Positions 30,302-43,200 of a DNA stretch of 64,000 nucleotides are shown one piece after another. The notes beneath the pieces are model-generated. The model worked only from the letters and a program-made list of their open reading frames with translations. It did no database searches and had not been told where the DNA came from. The translations under genes were made by a program, and so were the position numbers. This DNA comes from Vibrio sp. PID17_43 (lineage in GTDB: Bacteria > Pseudomonadota > Gammaproteobacteria > Enterobacterales > Vibrionaceae). The first letter of the stretch is position 1; each line of letters opens with the position of its first letter. The stretch lies in contig NZ_LIXM01000022.1 of the NCBI RefSeq assembly GCF_002608565.1, positions 1 through 64,000 on the forward strand, in the 5' to 3' direction.

Positions 30302-31849
30302 ATGACCGACTCTCTATTTTCAGGGCAAGAGCCTCAAACTGGCGCAGACTATCTGCGCCAAATCCTCCGTGCGCCTGTGTATGAAGTCGCGACGGTGACA
30401 CCACTACAAGATATGCCTCGCCTTACTGAGCGTATCGGCAACCATGTGCAAATCAAACGAGAAGATCGTCAGCCCGTGCACTCATTCAAGTTGCGCGGCG
30501 CATACAACATGGTGGCAAGTTTATCTGAAGCGCAAAAAACCGCGGGCGTGATTGCTGCATCCGCTGGCAACCACGCACAGGGCATGGCACTTTCAGGCAC
30601 TAAGCTTGGCATCAAAACCACCATTGTGATGCCAAAGACAACACCTGACATTAAAGTCGATGCGGTGCGCAGTTTTGGTGGCAATGTGGTGCTGCACGGC
30701 AGCAACTTTGATGAAGCAAAAGCCGAAGCCGAACGCCTTTCAGGGCTACATGGTTACACCTTTGTTCCGCCATTCGACCATCCACTAGTGATTGCAGGTC
30801 AAGGCACCATCGGCATGGAAATGCTGCAGCAAAATGGTCACCTTGATTACATCTTCGTTCCTGTCGGTGGCGGTGGTTTAGCCGCTGGTGTTGCAGTACT
30901 GGTGAAACAACTAATGCCGGAAATCAAAGTGATTGCCGTAGAACCGGAAGACTCATCATGCCTAAAAGCGGCACTGGATGCCGGAGAGCCTGTCGTGCTT
31001 GACCAAGTCAGCATGTTTGCCGATGGTGTGGCAGTAAAGCGTATTGGTGAAGAGACATTCCGTTTATGCCAAAAGTACATTGATGGCCATATTGCGGTCT
31101 CCAGTGATGAAATCTGCGCGGCAGTCAAAGACATCTTTGAAGACACCCGTGCGATTGCAGAGCCTTCGGGAGCACTTGCTCTGGCGGGTTTGAAGAAGTT
31201 TGCAGAACAGAACAAACTGGAAGGCAAGAATCTAGGCACTGTGCTGTCTGGTGCCAACACCAACTTCCATGGTCTGCGTTATGTTTCTGAGCGTTGTGAA
31301 CTTGGTGAGAAACGTGAAGGTCTGCTTGCGGTCACCATCCCTGAGCGTCAAGGCGCATTCTTTGAGTTCTGTAATCTCATTGGCGGCCGCGCGGTGACGG
31401 AGTTTAACTATCGCTACAACGATGACGCATTAGCAAATATCTTTGTCGGTGTGCGTTTGCAAGGCGGTCAGGAAGAGCTAGAAAACATCATTCATGATTT
31501 ACGTGATGGTGGCTACCCTGTGGTTGACCTGTCTGAAGATGAAATGGCGAAGCTGCACGTACGCTACATGATTGGTGGTAAGCCATCTAAGCCACTCAAA
31601 GAACGCCTCTACAGCTTTGAGTTCCCGGAGTACCCAGGAGCACTGCTTAAGTTCTTAAGTACACTCGGAACCCATTGGAATATCAGCTTGTTCAACTACC
31701 GCAACCACGGTGCGGACTACGGACGCGTTTTATGTGGTTTCGAGTTAGATGAAAGCGATTTAACTCAGTTTTCTGCGCATTTACGCGAACTTGGCTATCA
31801 ATGTAAAGACGAAACAGACAACCCGTCTTACAAGTTCTTCTTGTCCTAG
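30302..31849 (+). CDS. ilvA: Threonine ammonia-lyase, biosynthetic
   Basis: PLP enzyme that deaminates threonine to 2-ketobutyrate, the committed step to isoleucine, and is inhibited by isoleucine. The 515 residues contain a fold-type II catalytic domain with PLP-Lys63 in HSFKLRGAYN and SAGNHAQGMA, the VGGGGLAAG phosphate loop, and two C-terminal ACT-like regulatory domains (about 340-415 and 435-510). It is the last gene of the ilv operon and is followed by a strong terminator. Confidence 0.97.
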   Translation: MTDSLFSGQEPQTGADYLRQILRAPVYEVATVTPLQDMPRLTERIGNHVQIKREDRQPVHSFKLRGAYNMVASLSEAQKTAGVIAASAGNHAQGMALSGTKLGIKTTIVMPKTTPDIKVDAVRSFGGNVVLHGSNFDEAKAEAERLSGLHGYTFVPPFDHPLVIAGQGTIGMEMLQQNGHLDYIFVPVGGGGLAAGVAVLVKQLMPEIKVIAVEPEDSSCLKAALDAGEPVVLDQVSMFADGVAVKRIGEETFRLCQKYIDGHIAVSSDEICAAVKDIFEDTRAIAEPSGALALAGLKKFAEQNKLEGKNLGTVLSGANTNFHGLRYVSERCELGEKREGLLAVTIPERQGAFFEFCNLIGGRAVTEFNYRYNDDALANIFVGVRLQGGQEELENIIHDLRDGGYPVVDLSEDEMAKLHVRYMIGGKPSKPLKERLYSFEFPEYPGALLKFLSTLGTHWNISLFNYRNHGADYGRVLCGFELDESDLTQFSAHLRELGYQCKDETDNPSYKFFLS

Positions 31850-31856
31850 AACCAAC

Positions 31857-31885
31857 AAAGCCACTTTCCTTGAAAGTGGCTTTTT
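31857..31885 (+). terminator. Intrinsic terminator of ilvGMEDA
   Basis: AAAGCCACTTTC, loop CTT and GAAAGTGGCTTT followed by TT. A perfect 12-bp stem. Confidence 0.93.
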
Positions 31886-31886
31886 A

Positions 31887-32174
31887 TTAGTACTGTAACC
31901 AATCTTGATGTAACTGGTTTGGAGCACCTAAGTAATCCACCATCCATTGGATCAACTTATGGTTGTCATCTTTACGCCATACCAAACAACACTGGCTTAG
32001 TGGCTTGTCATCCTGCAGCACCTTTTCCACCAGCACACCCTCATGGATAAGAGGCATAGCAATAAGACGTGGCATATAACCGACCCCGACCCCATTTTTT
32101 AAACATCCAATCGTAGTAAACCGTGCATTAGCGAGTGCGAAGCAAAGTGCAGCAAGCGCTGCAGTGATGGCACC
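31887..32174 (-). pseudogene. C-terminal remnant of a LysR-type regulator
   Basis: An open frame of 95 codons without a proper start reads as the end of a LysR substrate-binding domain: LANARFTTIGCLKNGVGVGYMPRLIAMPLIHEGVLVEKVL resembles the usual G-G-GI--LP segment, in pieces spanning roughly residues 16-55 of the frame. An in-frame stop lies just upstream of 32174, and the glmU terminator follows at 32188-32212, so the DNA-binding domain and most of the sensor domain are gone. An internal ATG at 32075 would give 62 residues. Proximity to ilvA could suggest a lost ilv regulator, but identity is unproven. Confidence 0.7.
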
Positions 32175-32187
32175 TTATATAGACAAC

Positions 32188-32212
32188 AAAGCCGCTCATG
32201 ATGAGCGGCTTT
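32188..32212. terminator. Bidirectional-type terminator downstream of glmU
   Basis: AAAGCCGCTCAT, one base, and ATGAGCGGCTTT form a 12-bp stem. It lies 20 bp after the glmU stop on the minus strand and bounds the LysR remnant. Confidence 0.85.
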
Positions 32213-32231
32213 GGTTTATATTGTTAAAAAC

Positions 32232-33593
32232 TTACTTCTGTTTTACTGGTCGCTGCCAACCCGTAATTTTGCGCTCTTTCACGCGAGTGATCACAAGCTC
32301 ACCTTCTCCCACGTCTTTGGTCAACGTGGTGCCAGCACCAATGGTTGCGCCATCAGAGATAGTAACAGGAGCCACTAACTGGCTATCAGAGCCGACAAAC
32401 ACATCGTTACCAATGATGGTTTTAAACTTGTTTGCACCATCGTAGTTACAAGTGATGGTACCCGCACCAATGTTAGTACGTTGACCGATCTCTGCATCCC
32501 CGAGATAAGTGAGGTGATTGGCTTTAGAACCTTCGCCGATACGTGCATTTTTCACTTCAACAAAGTTACCCACGTGAGAGTCATTGCGCATCTCAGCCCC
32601 TGGACGAAGGCGCGTAAATGGACCAACGGTACACTCTTCACCGACGGTCGCCCCTTCAATCACACTGTAAGGGCGAACGATGGTATTGTCATCGATTTCG
32701 CAATCTTTCAATACACAACCAGTACCGATGACGACGTTATCACCTAAGGTTACTTTGCCTTCAATAATAACATTGACATCAATTTCACAATCCATACCGC
32801 ATTGCAGTTCACCACGCAAATCAAAGCGAGCTGGATCACGCAGCATCACGCCTTGCTCTAACAGTTTTTGCGCTTGCATTGACTGGAATGCACGCTCTAG
32901 ACGAGCCAATTGTGCACGGTCGTTCACACCTTCCACTTCAATTGGATTGACTGGATGTACCGCCTCGACAGCACGGCCTTCATCATGCGCAGCGGCAATG
33001 ACGTCCGTTAAGTAATATTCGCCCTGTGCGTTTTGGTTGTTTAAGCCTGACAACCAACGCTTCAGATCGCCACCGGTCGCAACCATCACGCCCGTGTTGA
33101 TCTCTTTAATTAATTTCTGCTCATCTGTCGCGTCTTTTTGCTCGACGATTGCAATCACAGGCCCATTTTTACGCACGATGCGGCCATAGCCCATCGGGTT
33201 GTCTAATACCACCGTCAATAAGGCAATGCCACCCGTTGGCTGTGCATCCAGTAGCCCCTCCAGTGTCTCTTCGGAGATCAATGGCACATCACCGTAAAGT
33301 ACTAAGATCTTTTCATCATCTTCAAATTGAGGTGATGCTTGATCAACGGCATGACCCGTACCCAGTTGCTCAGCTTGCAGTACCCAGTTTACCGACTCTT
33401 CTGCCAGTGTTTCCTGCATCTGATTCCCACCGTGACCGTAGACCAAATGAATATTCTGCGCGCCTAATCCATTGCAGGTATCAATTACGTGTTTCACCAT
33501 TGGCTTGCCAGCTAAAGTGTGCAACACCTTCGGTTTATTGGAATACATGCGAGTCCCTTTGCCCGCTGCGAGGATAACCGCACTAAATTTCAT
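32232..33593 (-). CDS. glmU: Bifunctional N-acetylglucosamine-1-P uridyltransferase / glucosamine-1-P acetyltransferase
   Basis: Makes UDP-GlcNAc for peptidoglycan and LPS. The 453 residues have an N-terminal nucleotidyltransferase domain ([18 protein letters not shown] near residues 7-24, YGDVPLI) and a C-terminal left-handed beta-helix acetyltransferase with GRRAGDN-like hexapeptides, His in [10 protein letters not shown] and the NCNYDG-type [10 protein letters not shown]. The ATG at 33593 matches the family start [11 protein letters not shown]; a frame start at 33638 adds 15 residues. It lies downstream of atpC as a separate unit, after the atp terminator. Confidence 0.97.
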   Translation of the reverse strand: MKFSAVILAAGKGTRMYSNKPKVLHTLAGKPMVKHVIDTCNGLGAQNIHLVYGHGGNQMQETLAEESVNWVLQAEQLGTGHAVDQASPQFEDDEKILVLYGDVPLISEETLEGLLDAQPTGGIALLTVVLDNPMGYGRIVRKNGPVIAIVEQKDATDEQKLIKEINTGVMVATGGDLKRWLSGLNNQNAQGEYYLTDVIAAAHDEGRAVEAVHPVNPIEVEGVNDRAQLARLERAFQSMQAQKLLEQGVMLRDPARFDLRGELQCGMDCEIDVNVIIEGKVTLGDNVVIGTGCVLKDCEIDDNTIVRPYSVIEGATVGEECTVGPFTRLRPGAEMRNDSHVGNFVEVKNARIGEGSKANHLTYLGDAEIGQRTNIGAGTITCNYDGANKFKTIIGNDVFVGSDSQLVAPVTISDGATIGAGTTLTKDVGEGELVITRVKERKITGWQRPVKQK

Positions 33594-33691
33594 TAAGTAA
33601 CCTATACGTTGTATAAAAACTGGGGCTATTTTAGACACTAATCGTCAATTAGTTAATTGCAGAGGAAAAATTTCCGTCAAAAAAAAAGCAA

Positions 33692-33715
33692 AAAGGCGGT
33701 CATATGACCGCCTTT
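33692..33715 (-). terminator. Terminator of the atp operon
   Basis: A perfect 24-bp palindrome (AAAGGCGGTCAT then ATGACCGCCTTT) lies 25 bp after the atpC stop; on the minus strand it is followed by a long T run. It should end the atp transcript before glmU. Confidence 0.93.
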
Positions 33716-33740
33716 ATCACTATTGAAACAACGCTGTTGA

Positions 33741-34163
33741 TTAACGACGCTGTTTTGTCAGCTCGATAACTCGTAGCTGAGCAATGGCTTTAGCCAGTTC
33801 GCTGGCCACTTGTGCGAAGTCCATGTCACCATGCTGATTCTGGATTTGCTCCTCAGCGCGGCGCTTGGCTTCTTCAGCCTTAGCTGCGTCTAGATCTTCA
33901 CCACGAATCGCTGTATCAGCCAGTACTGTCGCAGTACCAGGCTGAACTTCGACCATACCACCAGAGACATAAATGAACTCTTCGTGGCCGTGCTGTTTCA
34001 CAATACGCACCATACCAGGCTTAATAGCGGACAACAGCGGAGTGTGGCCATGGAAAATACCCAGCTCACCCTCGCTACCGGTCACCTGGAACGTTTCAAC
34101 GCGACCAGAGAAAATTTGTTTCTCTGCGCTTACCACGTCTAGGTGAAAGGTTATTGGTGCCAT
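33741..34163 (-). CDS. atpC: ATP synthase F1 subunit epsilon
   Basis: Central-stalk subunit that links gamma to the c ring and inhibits ATP hydrolysis. The 140 residues have an N-terminal beta-sandwich ([37 protein letters not shown]) and two C-terminal helices (about 88-138, [14 protein letters not shown]). Last gene of atpIBEFHAGDC, 18 bp after atpD. Confidence 0.97.
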   Translation of the reverse strand: MAPITFHLDVVSAEKQIFSGRVETFQVTGSEGELGIFHGHTPLLSAIKPGMVRIVKQHGHEEFIYVSGGMVEVQPGTATVLADTAIRGEDLDAAKAEEAKRRAEEQIQNQHGDMDFAQVASELAKAIAQLRVIELTKQRR

Positions 34164-34181
34164 ATCGCCTCCTAGTTAGCC

Positions 34182-36487
<2,306 letters not shown>

Positions 36488-36531
36488 CGTTACTCTCCGT
36501 TAGTTGGTGGCAGAACCTGCCACCGACCTAA

Positions 36532-38073
36532 TTACCAAGTTTGGGTTGCTACAAAATCGTCGGTCAGCTTCTTCAACTGAGCTTCGATTTCATCGTTGTA
36601 TGCACCCGTCTTGTCGATCTCAGCTGCCAATTCAGCGTATTGACCGCGAGCGAACGATAGTAGAGCCGCTTCAAAATCTAGCAGTTTGTTCAATTCAACA
36701 TCTGCTAAATAGCCGCGCTCTGCCGCGAAGATAACTAGCGCTTGGTCAAATACAGACATAGGAGCGTACTGCTTCTGCTTCATCAGTTCTGTTACTTTTT
36801 GACCATGGTTTAGCTGTTTCTTCGTTGCTTCATCAAGGTCAGATGCGAACTGTGCAAATGCTGCTAGTTCACGGTACTGAGCTAGAGCAGTACGGATACC
36901 GCCAGATAGCTTCTTGATGATTTTCGTCTGAGCTGAACCACCTACACGAGATACTGAGATACCAGGGTCAACGGCTGGGCGGACACCCGCGTTGAATAGC
37001 TCAGTTTGTAGGAAGATCTGACCATCGGTAATCGAGATTACGTTAGTCGGTACGAATGCTGAAACGTCACCTGCTTGAGTTTCGATGATAGGAAGCGCAG
37101 TTAGAGAACCGGTCTTACCTTTCACTTCACCATTAGTGAAACGCTCTACGTACTCTTCGTTTACACGAGCTGCACGCTCTAGTAGACGCGAGTGTAAGTA
37201 GAATACGTCACCCGGGAATGCCTCACGGCCTGGTGGACGTTTTAGTAGTAGAGAGATCTGACGGTAAGCTACCGCTTGCTTAGATAGGTCATCGTAAACA
37301 ATCAGTGCGTCTTCACCGCGATCGCGGAAGTATTCACCCATCGCACAACCTGCGTATGGCGCTAGGTATTGTAGCGCTGCAGATTCAGAAGCAGATGCAA
37401 CAACAACGATAGTGTTTGCTAGCGCGCCGTGCTCTTCTAGTTTGCGAACTACGTTAGCGATAGTCGATGCTTTCTGACCGATTGCTACGTAGATTGAGAA
37501 AATACCAGAGTTTTTCTGGTTGATGATCGCATCGATCGCCATTGCTGTTTTACCAATCTGGCGGTCACCGATGATAAGTTCACGCTGACCACGACCGATT
37601 GGGATCATTGAGTCAACAGACTTATAACCAGTTTGCACAGGTTGATCTACCGATTTACGGTCGATTACGCCTGGTGCGATCACTTCTACAGGTGAAGTCA
37701 GTTTCGCTTCGATTGGACCTTTACCATCGATAGGCTCACCCAGCGTGTTTACTACGCGGCCTAGTAGTTCTGGACCAACTGGCACTTCAAGAATGCGGCC
37801 AGTACCTGTAACTTTCATGCCTTCCTTAAGGTCAGCATATGGGCCCATTACTACCGCACCAACCGAGTCACGCTCAAGGTTAAGTGCTAGTGCATAACGG
37901 CCACCCGGTAATTCAATCATTTCACCTTGCATCACGTCCGCTAGGCCGTGGATGCGGATGATACCATCGCTTACCGATACGATAGTACCCTCGTTACGAG
38001 CTTCACTAACAACGTCGAAAGATTCGATACGTTGTTTGATCAGATCGCTAATTTCCGTGGAATTAAGTTGCAT
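36532..38073 (-). CDS. atpA: ATP synthase F1 subunit alpha
   Basis: Non-catalytic nucleotide-binding subunit of F1. The 513-residue length equals E. coli AtpA. Walker A is GDRQIGKTA near residue 169, and the alpha-family signature [13 protein letters not shown] lies near 360. The ATG at 38073 gives [12 protein letters not shown]; the open frame upstream to 38103 overlaps the end of atpH and lacks family support. It follows atpH by 13 bp. Confidence 0.99.
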   Translation of the reverse strand: MQLNSTEISDLIKQRIESFDVVSEARNEGTIVSVSDGIIRIHGLADVMQGEMIELPGGRYALALNLERDSVGAVVMGPYADLKEGMKVTGTGRILEVPVGPELLGRVVNTLGEPIDGKGPIEAKLTSPVEVIAPGVIDRKSVDQPVQTGYKSVDSMIPIGRGQRELIIGDRQIGKTAMAIDAIINQKNSGIFSIYVAIGQKASTIANVVRKLEEHGALANTIVVVASASESAALQYLAPYAGCAMGEYFRDRGEDALIVYDDLSKQAVAYRQISLLLKRPPGREAFPGDVFYLHSRLLERAARVNEEYVERFTNGEVKGKTGSLTALPIIETQAGDVSAFVPTNVISITDGQIFLQTELFNAGVRPAVDPGISVSRVGGSAQTKIIKKLSGGIRTALAQYRELAAFAQFASDLDEATKKQLNHGQKVTELMKQKQYAPMSVFDQALVIFAAERGYLADVELNKLLDFEAALLSFARGQYAELAAEIDKTGAYNDEIEAQLKKLTDDFVATQTW

Positions 38074-38086
38074 GCTCCAATCCCCA

Positions 38087-38620
38087 TTAAGACTGCAATG
38101 CATCGCTCAGGCGGTTCAAACGACCACGTGCTGAGTTATCGATGACTAGGTCTCCGGCTCGAATAATAACCCCACCAAGTAGGGTCTCATCTACACTGCA
38201 ATTCAGCTTCACTTTGCGTTCAAGACGCAGTTCAAGTTTGCTGCTGATGTTTGCTTGTTGTTCATCAGAAAGCTCGCTTGCTGAAATGACTTCAACATCG
38301 ATTTCTTTCTCATGCTCTTGTTTCAGAGCAAGGAACTGTTCACAGACATCAGGAAGGGCCGCTAAACGACCATTCTCAGCCATCACCTTAATCAGGTTTT
38401 GACCGTGCGCATCAACTTGTTCACCGCAAACGGCAACAAAGATTTCTGCCATTTTCTCGGCAGAGATAGAGCCAGTTAACAGCTCTTTCATTTGTTCGTT
38501 CTTAGCTACTTCTGCAGCAAAAGACAGCATTTGACCCCATTGGTCTAACTGATCTTTGCCCACTGCAAAGTCGAAGGCTGCTTTAGCATAGGGGCGTGCG
38601 ATTGTAGTCAAATCAGACAT
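38087..38620 (-). CDS. atpH: ATP synthase F1 subunit delta
   Basis: Joins the b-subunit stator to the top of F1. The 177 residues start with [14 protein letters not shown], form a helical N-terminal domain (about 1-105) and end with the beta-containing [26 protein letters not shown] block, typical of OSCP/delta proteins. Operon neighbours atpF (14 bp upstream) and atpA. Confidence 0.98.
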   Translation of the reverse strand: MSDLTTIARPYAKAAFDFAVGKDQLDQWGQMLSFAAEVAKNEQMKELLTGSISAEKMAEIFVAVCGEQVDAHGQNLIKVMAENGRLAALPDVCEQFLALKQEHEKEIDVEVISASELSDEQQANISSKLELRLERKVKLNCSVDETLLGGVIIRAGDLVIDNSARGRLNRLSDALQS

Positions 38621-38634
38621 ATGCGCCCCCAGAC

Positions 38635-39105
38635 TTAAAGTTTTGCAGTAATGTTGTCGAGAATATCTTTCTGAGCGTCTTTATCGATCGCACGCTCTAG
38701 GATTTTCTCAGCACCAGCTACAGCCAGAGTAGCAACTTGTTTGCGCAGATCATCGCGTGCACGATTACGTTCAGCTTCAAGTTCTGCTGCTGCTTGCGCT
38801 AGGATTTTCTGGCGTTCTGCCTGAGCTTCCTCGCGTGCTTCATCAATAATTTGAGCTTTGCGTTTATTCGCTTGTTCGATGACCTCAGTTGCTGTGCGCT
38901 TCGCTTCTTTCATCTGATCAGAAGCGTTGGCTTGTGCCAGATCCAAGTCTTTCGCAGCACGTTCAGCTGCTTGAAGACCATCAGCAATTTTCTTCTGACG
39001 TTCTTCAATCGCTTGCATGATAGGCGGCCATACATACTTCATGCAGAACCACACAAACAGTGCGAACGAGATTGCTTGACCTAGCAGAGTTGCGTTTATA
39101 TTCAC
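38635..39105 (-). CDS. atpF: ATP synthase F0 subunit b
   Basis: Peripheral stalk subunit, present as a dimer. The 156 residues have one N-terminal membrane helix ([21 protein letters not shown], about residues 6-27) followed by a long charged coiled coil rich in Ala, Glu, Lys and Arg to residue 140. The length equals E. coli subunit b. It lies between atpE and atpH. Confidence 0.98.
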   Translation of the reverse strand: MNINATLLGQAISFALFVWFCMKYVWPPIMQAIEERQKKIADGLQAAERAAKDLDLAQANASDQMKEAKRTATEVIEQANKRKAQIIDEAREEAQAERQKILAQAAAELEAERNRARDDLRKQVATLAVAGAEKILERAIDKDAQKDILDNITAKL

Positions 39106-39161
39106 AACAGCTACTCCCTTTTAAGAATCAACTACAAAAATACAATTAACAGAGTTGTTAA

Positions 39162-39446
<285 letters not shown>

Positions 39447-39474
39447 TTAGTGCCCAAATAAAAAGCTTAAAAAA

Positions 39475-40290
<816 letters not shown>

Positions 40291-40295
40291 TCATC

Positions 40296-40685
40296 CTATT
40301 TTTTGTTGTTAATGAATAGCACTGGTGCACAGATATTAATACCTAGTACCAGCAAATAGGTTAGTTTGAGGGGAACAAGTTCCACCTGCATATACATGTA
40401 GGCAACATAGAACAGTGCAACCGTGATAAGGATTTTCAGTACTTCACCCATGTAGAATGATGCCGCGACGCGCTTGGCAGCACGAGCTCCACTAAACATA
40501 AAAGCACAAAGCGCGAATACTGCATTGGCAACGACAAAAATACCGCCACCAACCAACGCTGAAAGTCCCCATACAGGATTCACGGCCACCGCCATCCCTG
40601 CCGCCACAAAAATAACCGCGCCAGACTGGATCATTAACAATTGCTTTGCGAGCTCTCGTCCTGGTCTAGCTAACGCAGCTACCAT
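40296..40685 (-). CDS. atpI: ATP synthase protein I
   Basis: A 129-residue membrane protein with four hydrophobic helices, encoded first in the atp operon. AtpI homologues help assemble the c ring or move cations, and are not part of the mature enzyme. I see MVAALARPGRELAKQLLMIQ at the start and conserved glycines in helix two (GLSALVGGGIFV). The promoter at 40750-40777 lies 65 bp upstream. Confidence 0.93.
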   Translation of the reverse strand: MVAALARPGRELAKQLLMIQSGAVIFVAAGMAVAVNPVWGLSALVGGGIFVVANAVFALCAFMFSGARAAKRVAASFYMGEVLKILITVALFYVAYMYMQVELVPLKLTYLLVLGINICAPVLFINNKK

Positions 40686-40749
40686 GTATTCGTACCTCTA
40701 GTAATATCCACTTTGCACTAAATCTCGATGTGCAGGGGAATTGGCGAAA

Positions 40750-40777
40750 ATTATACGGTCAGAGCAACTGAATGCAA
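40750..40777 (-). promoter_or_regulatory. Promoter of the atp operon
   Basis: The minus strand shows TTGCAT (40772-40777), a 16-bp spacer and a perfect TATAAT (40750-40755), 65 bp before atpI. It lies in the 190-bp gap after parB, which otherwise holds an AT-rich tract and a 7-bp hairpin (CCTAAAT/ATTTAGG) overlapping the parB stop but no clear terminator. Confidence 0.8.
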
Positions 40778-40875
40778 TTATATTGCAGCAAAAACTTACA
40801 GTTTTGTTTACAATCCGACAACTTTCACACAAAATTCGATTTATTTAATTAATTGACCTAAATCAATTATCTCAT

Positions 40876-41757
40876 TTAGGCCTCGAGCTTGGCAATTAGT
40901 TGCTCTAATTTGTGAGGCTCATCAATACTTATCGTTAGTTTGGCTTTTCCGCCAACCGAGCGGGTCAAAGAAACCTTTGCATCAAGCAGCTGACTCAATT
41001 TATGCGACATTTGCTTTGCTTCGATATCTTCTTGTTGGGCTTTTTGTTCATTTTGTGGCGCTAAGCACTTTTTTACTAACTGTTCGGTTTGGCGAACGGT
41101 CATTTTCTTCTTAGCGACTTGCTGAGCAACTTCGATCTGCTGCTCACCTTCAAGTGCCAACAGTGCTCGAGCATGACCCATTTCAAGCTTTTTATCCGCA
41201 ACCAGACCCTTTACATCCGTTTCGAGCTGATTTAGGCGTAATAAGTTACTTACCGTGGTTCTTGATTTACCAATCACATCCGCAACTTGTTGATGAGTCA
41301 GGGTGAATTCATCTTGCAGACGCTCAAGCGCTTGCGCTTCTTCAATCACATTCAAGTCTTCACGCTGAATGTTCTCAATCAACGCCATGGCAATCGCAGC
41401 ACGGTCCTCAACCTTTTTCACCAAACAAGGGACTCGCTTAAGACCGGCTTGTTTGGCAGCACGCCAACGACGCTCACCGGCAATGATTTCAAATTGACCG
41501 CTCGCCACTTGGCGCACCACGATCGGCTGAATAATGCCTTGTGATTGAATCGATGCAGCAAGCTCTTCTAGCCCTTCCGGTGTCATATCTTTACGTGGTT
41601 GGTACACACCCGGTTGCAACTGACCGATCGATAAGTCAATCAACTCACCGTCTGCCGATAATGCCTGACTATGCGATGCAATATGCTGTTTTTCACGTGC
41701 TAACGAACTGGTCGACAGCAACGCATCCAGTCCTTTTCCTAGACCACGCTTAGACAT
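40876..41757 (-). CDS. parB: Chromosome partitioning protein ParB
   Basis: Binds parS sites and spreads as a CTP-gated clamp, forming the origin segregation complex with ParA. The 293 residues start MSKRGLGKGLDALL. The CTP-binding ParB/Srx region holds GERRWRAAKQAGLKRVPC (about residues 95-112) and ENIQREDLN, followed by the helix-turn-helix (LTHQQVADVIGKSRTTVSN) and a C-terminal dimerisation domain. It is the distal gene of mnmG-rsmG-parA-parB, about 4 kb from oriC. Confidence 0.97.
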   Translation of the reverse strand: MSKRGLGKGLDALLSTSSLAREKQHIASHSQALSADGELIDLSIGQLQPGVYQPRKDMTPEGLEELAASIQSQGIIQPIVVRQVASGQFEIIAGERRWRAAKQAGLKRVPCLVKKVEDRAAIAMALIENIQREDLNVIEEAQALERLQDEFTLTHQQVADVIGKSRTTVSNLLRLNQLETDVKGLVADKKLEMGHARALLALEGEQQIEVAQQVAKKKMTVRQTEQLVKKCLAPQNEQKAQQEDIEAKQMSHKLSQLLDAKVSLTRSVGGKAKLTISIDEPHKLEQLIAKLEA

Positions 41758-41780
41758 GGGATGAATTCCTTAGAGTAGAG

Positions 41781-42554
41781 TTAAACTGGGATTTCTTCGC
41801 GGCGGAGCATTTCGCCCGCTAGAGCAAGATAGGCTTTGGCGCCTGCGGAGTACTTGTCGTAGTACATCGCTGGTTTACCGTGACTTGGCGCTTCAGCCAA
41901 ACGCACATTGCGTGGGATCACGGTACGGTAAACTTTACTGCCAAAGTGTTTTTTTAGTTGATCGGATACTTCATTAGACAGGCGGTTACGTGGGTCGTAC
42001 ATGGTACGTAGTAAACCTTCGATTTTAAGGTTCTCATTGACCACGGCCGCTAACTTGCTGATGGTATCCATAAGAGCAGTTAAACCTTCTAACGCAAAGT
42101 ATTCACATTGCATCGGCACCAGCACAGAGTCAGCTGCAGCCATCGCATTGATTGTAAGAAGGTTTAGAGATGGAGGGCAATCAATAAAGATGAAATCATA
42201 GTTATCGCGAACGGACGCAAGCGCGTTCTTTAAACGCACTTCACGAGCGAACACTTCCATCAATTTGATTTCTGCAGCGGTCACGTCGCCGTTCGCTGCA
42301 ATGAGATCGTACTTTCCTGTGGTCTGGGTGCAGACCACTTGATCAAACGGGGTATCTTCTACCAGAAGATCATACGCCGTGGCATCAACCATATATTTGT
42401 CGACGCCACTGGCCATCGTAGCATTGCCTTGAGGATCGAGATCGATCACCAAAACCTTGCGCTTTGTTGCCGCCATCGAAGCTGCTAAGTTAATGCACGT
42501 TGTTGTTTTGCCGACCCCACCTTTCTGGTTGGCGATTGCTACAATTTTACCCAC
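41781..42554 (-). CDS. parA: Chromosome partitioning ATPase ParA (Soj)
   Basis: Deviant Walker ATPase that moves the origin region with ParB. The 257 residues have the signature KGGVGKTT at 11-18 with the extra lysine, DLDPQGNATMA, and FIDCPPSLNLLTINAM. There is no N-terminal DNA-binding extension, so it is the chromosomal Soj type (ParA1 of vibrios), not a plasmid type. It lies 10 bp after rsmG and 23 bp before parB. Confidence 0.97.
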   Translation of the reverse strand: MGKIVAIANQKGGVGKTTTCINLAASMAATKRKVLVIDLDPQGNATMASGVDKYMVDATAYDLLVEDTPFDQVVCTQTTGKYDLIAANGDVTAAEIKLMEVFAREVRLKNALASVRDNYDFIFIDCPPSLNLLTINAMAAADSVLVPMQCEYFALEGLTALMDTISKLAAVVNENLKIEGLLRTMYDPRNRLSNEVSDQLKKHFGSKVYRTVIPRNVRLAEAPSHGKPAMYYDKYSAGAKAYLALAGEMLRREEIPV

Positions 42555-42564
42555 GATTACCTCG

Positions 42565-43200
42565 CTAATTTTCCTTGCGCGATAAGATTACTAGATGACG
42601 ATCGCCTTCTAACTCAGGAACAGCTAAAGATATGATCTCTGTCACACTGCACCATTCAGGAAGCAGATCCATTTCATCTTTAGGGTGTTGTCCTTTTAGC
42701 GCTAGGAACACCCCATTATCTTGTTTAGGCAGATGATGACACCATTCCACCATATCGGTCATTGAAGCAAAAGCTCGGCTCAGAACGCCATCAAATTTTT
42801 CTTCTGGTTGGAACTCTTCAACGCGACTTTGAATTGGTGTCACATTTTTCAGTCCTAAGCTATGCACCACTTGCTTGATAAAGCGAATACGCTTACCGAG
42901 GCTATCGAGCAAAAAGAAAGTCTTCTCTGGGTTCATGATCGCCAGCGGAATACCCGGCAATCCAGGGCCAGTCCCTACATCGATAAAACGTTCACCTTGC
43001 AAGTGAGTACTAACCACTATGCTATCAAGGATATGTTTTACTAACATATCAAGTGGATCACGAACCGATGTGAGGTTATAGGCTTTGTTCCACTTGTCGA
43101 GCAGTTCGACATAACCGACCAACTGCTCACGCTGTTTGTCTGAGACTTCCAAATCAGTTTGTACGATCAGCGAGTCCAGTTTAGTGCGTAATGCGCTCAT
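42565..43200 (-). CDS. rsmG: 16S rRNA (guanine-527-N7)-methyltransferase
   Basis: SAM-dependent enzyme making m7G527 in 16S rRNA. The 211 residues contain [14 protein letters not shown], the SAM motif [17 protein letters not shown] near 68-84 and LSRAFASM. Loss of RsmG gives low-level streptomycin resistance in several bacteria. Its ATG overlaps the mnmG stop by one base (TAATG), so the two are translationally coupled. Confidence 0.97.
   Translation of the reverse strand: MSALRTKLDSLIVQTDLEVSDKQREQLVGYVELLDKWNKAYNLTSVRDPLDMLVKHILDSIVVSTHLQGERFIDVGTGPGLPGIPLAIMNPEKTFFLLDSLGKRIRFIKQVVHSLGLKNVTPIQSRVEEFQPEEKFDGVLSRAFASMTDMVEWCHHLPKQDNGVFLALKGQHPKDEMDLLPEWCSVTEIISLAVPELEGDRHLVILSRKEN

Noticed and set aside
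41689..41700. TTTTTCACGTGCT-like sequence in parB as a parS site
   Set aside because: Only one half of the palindrome is present.
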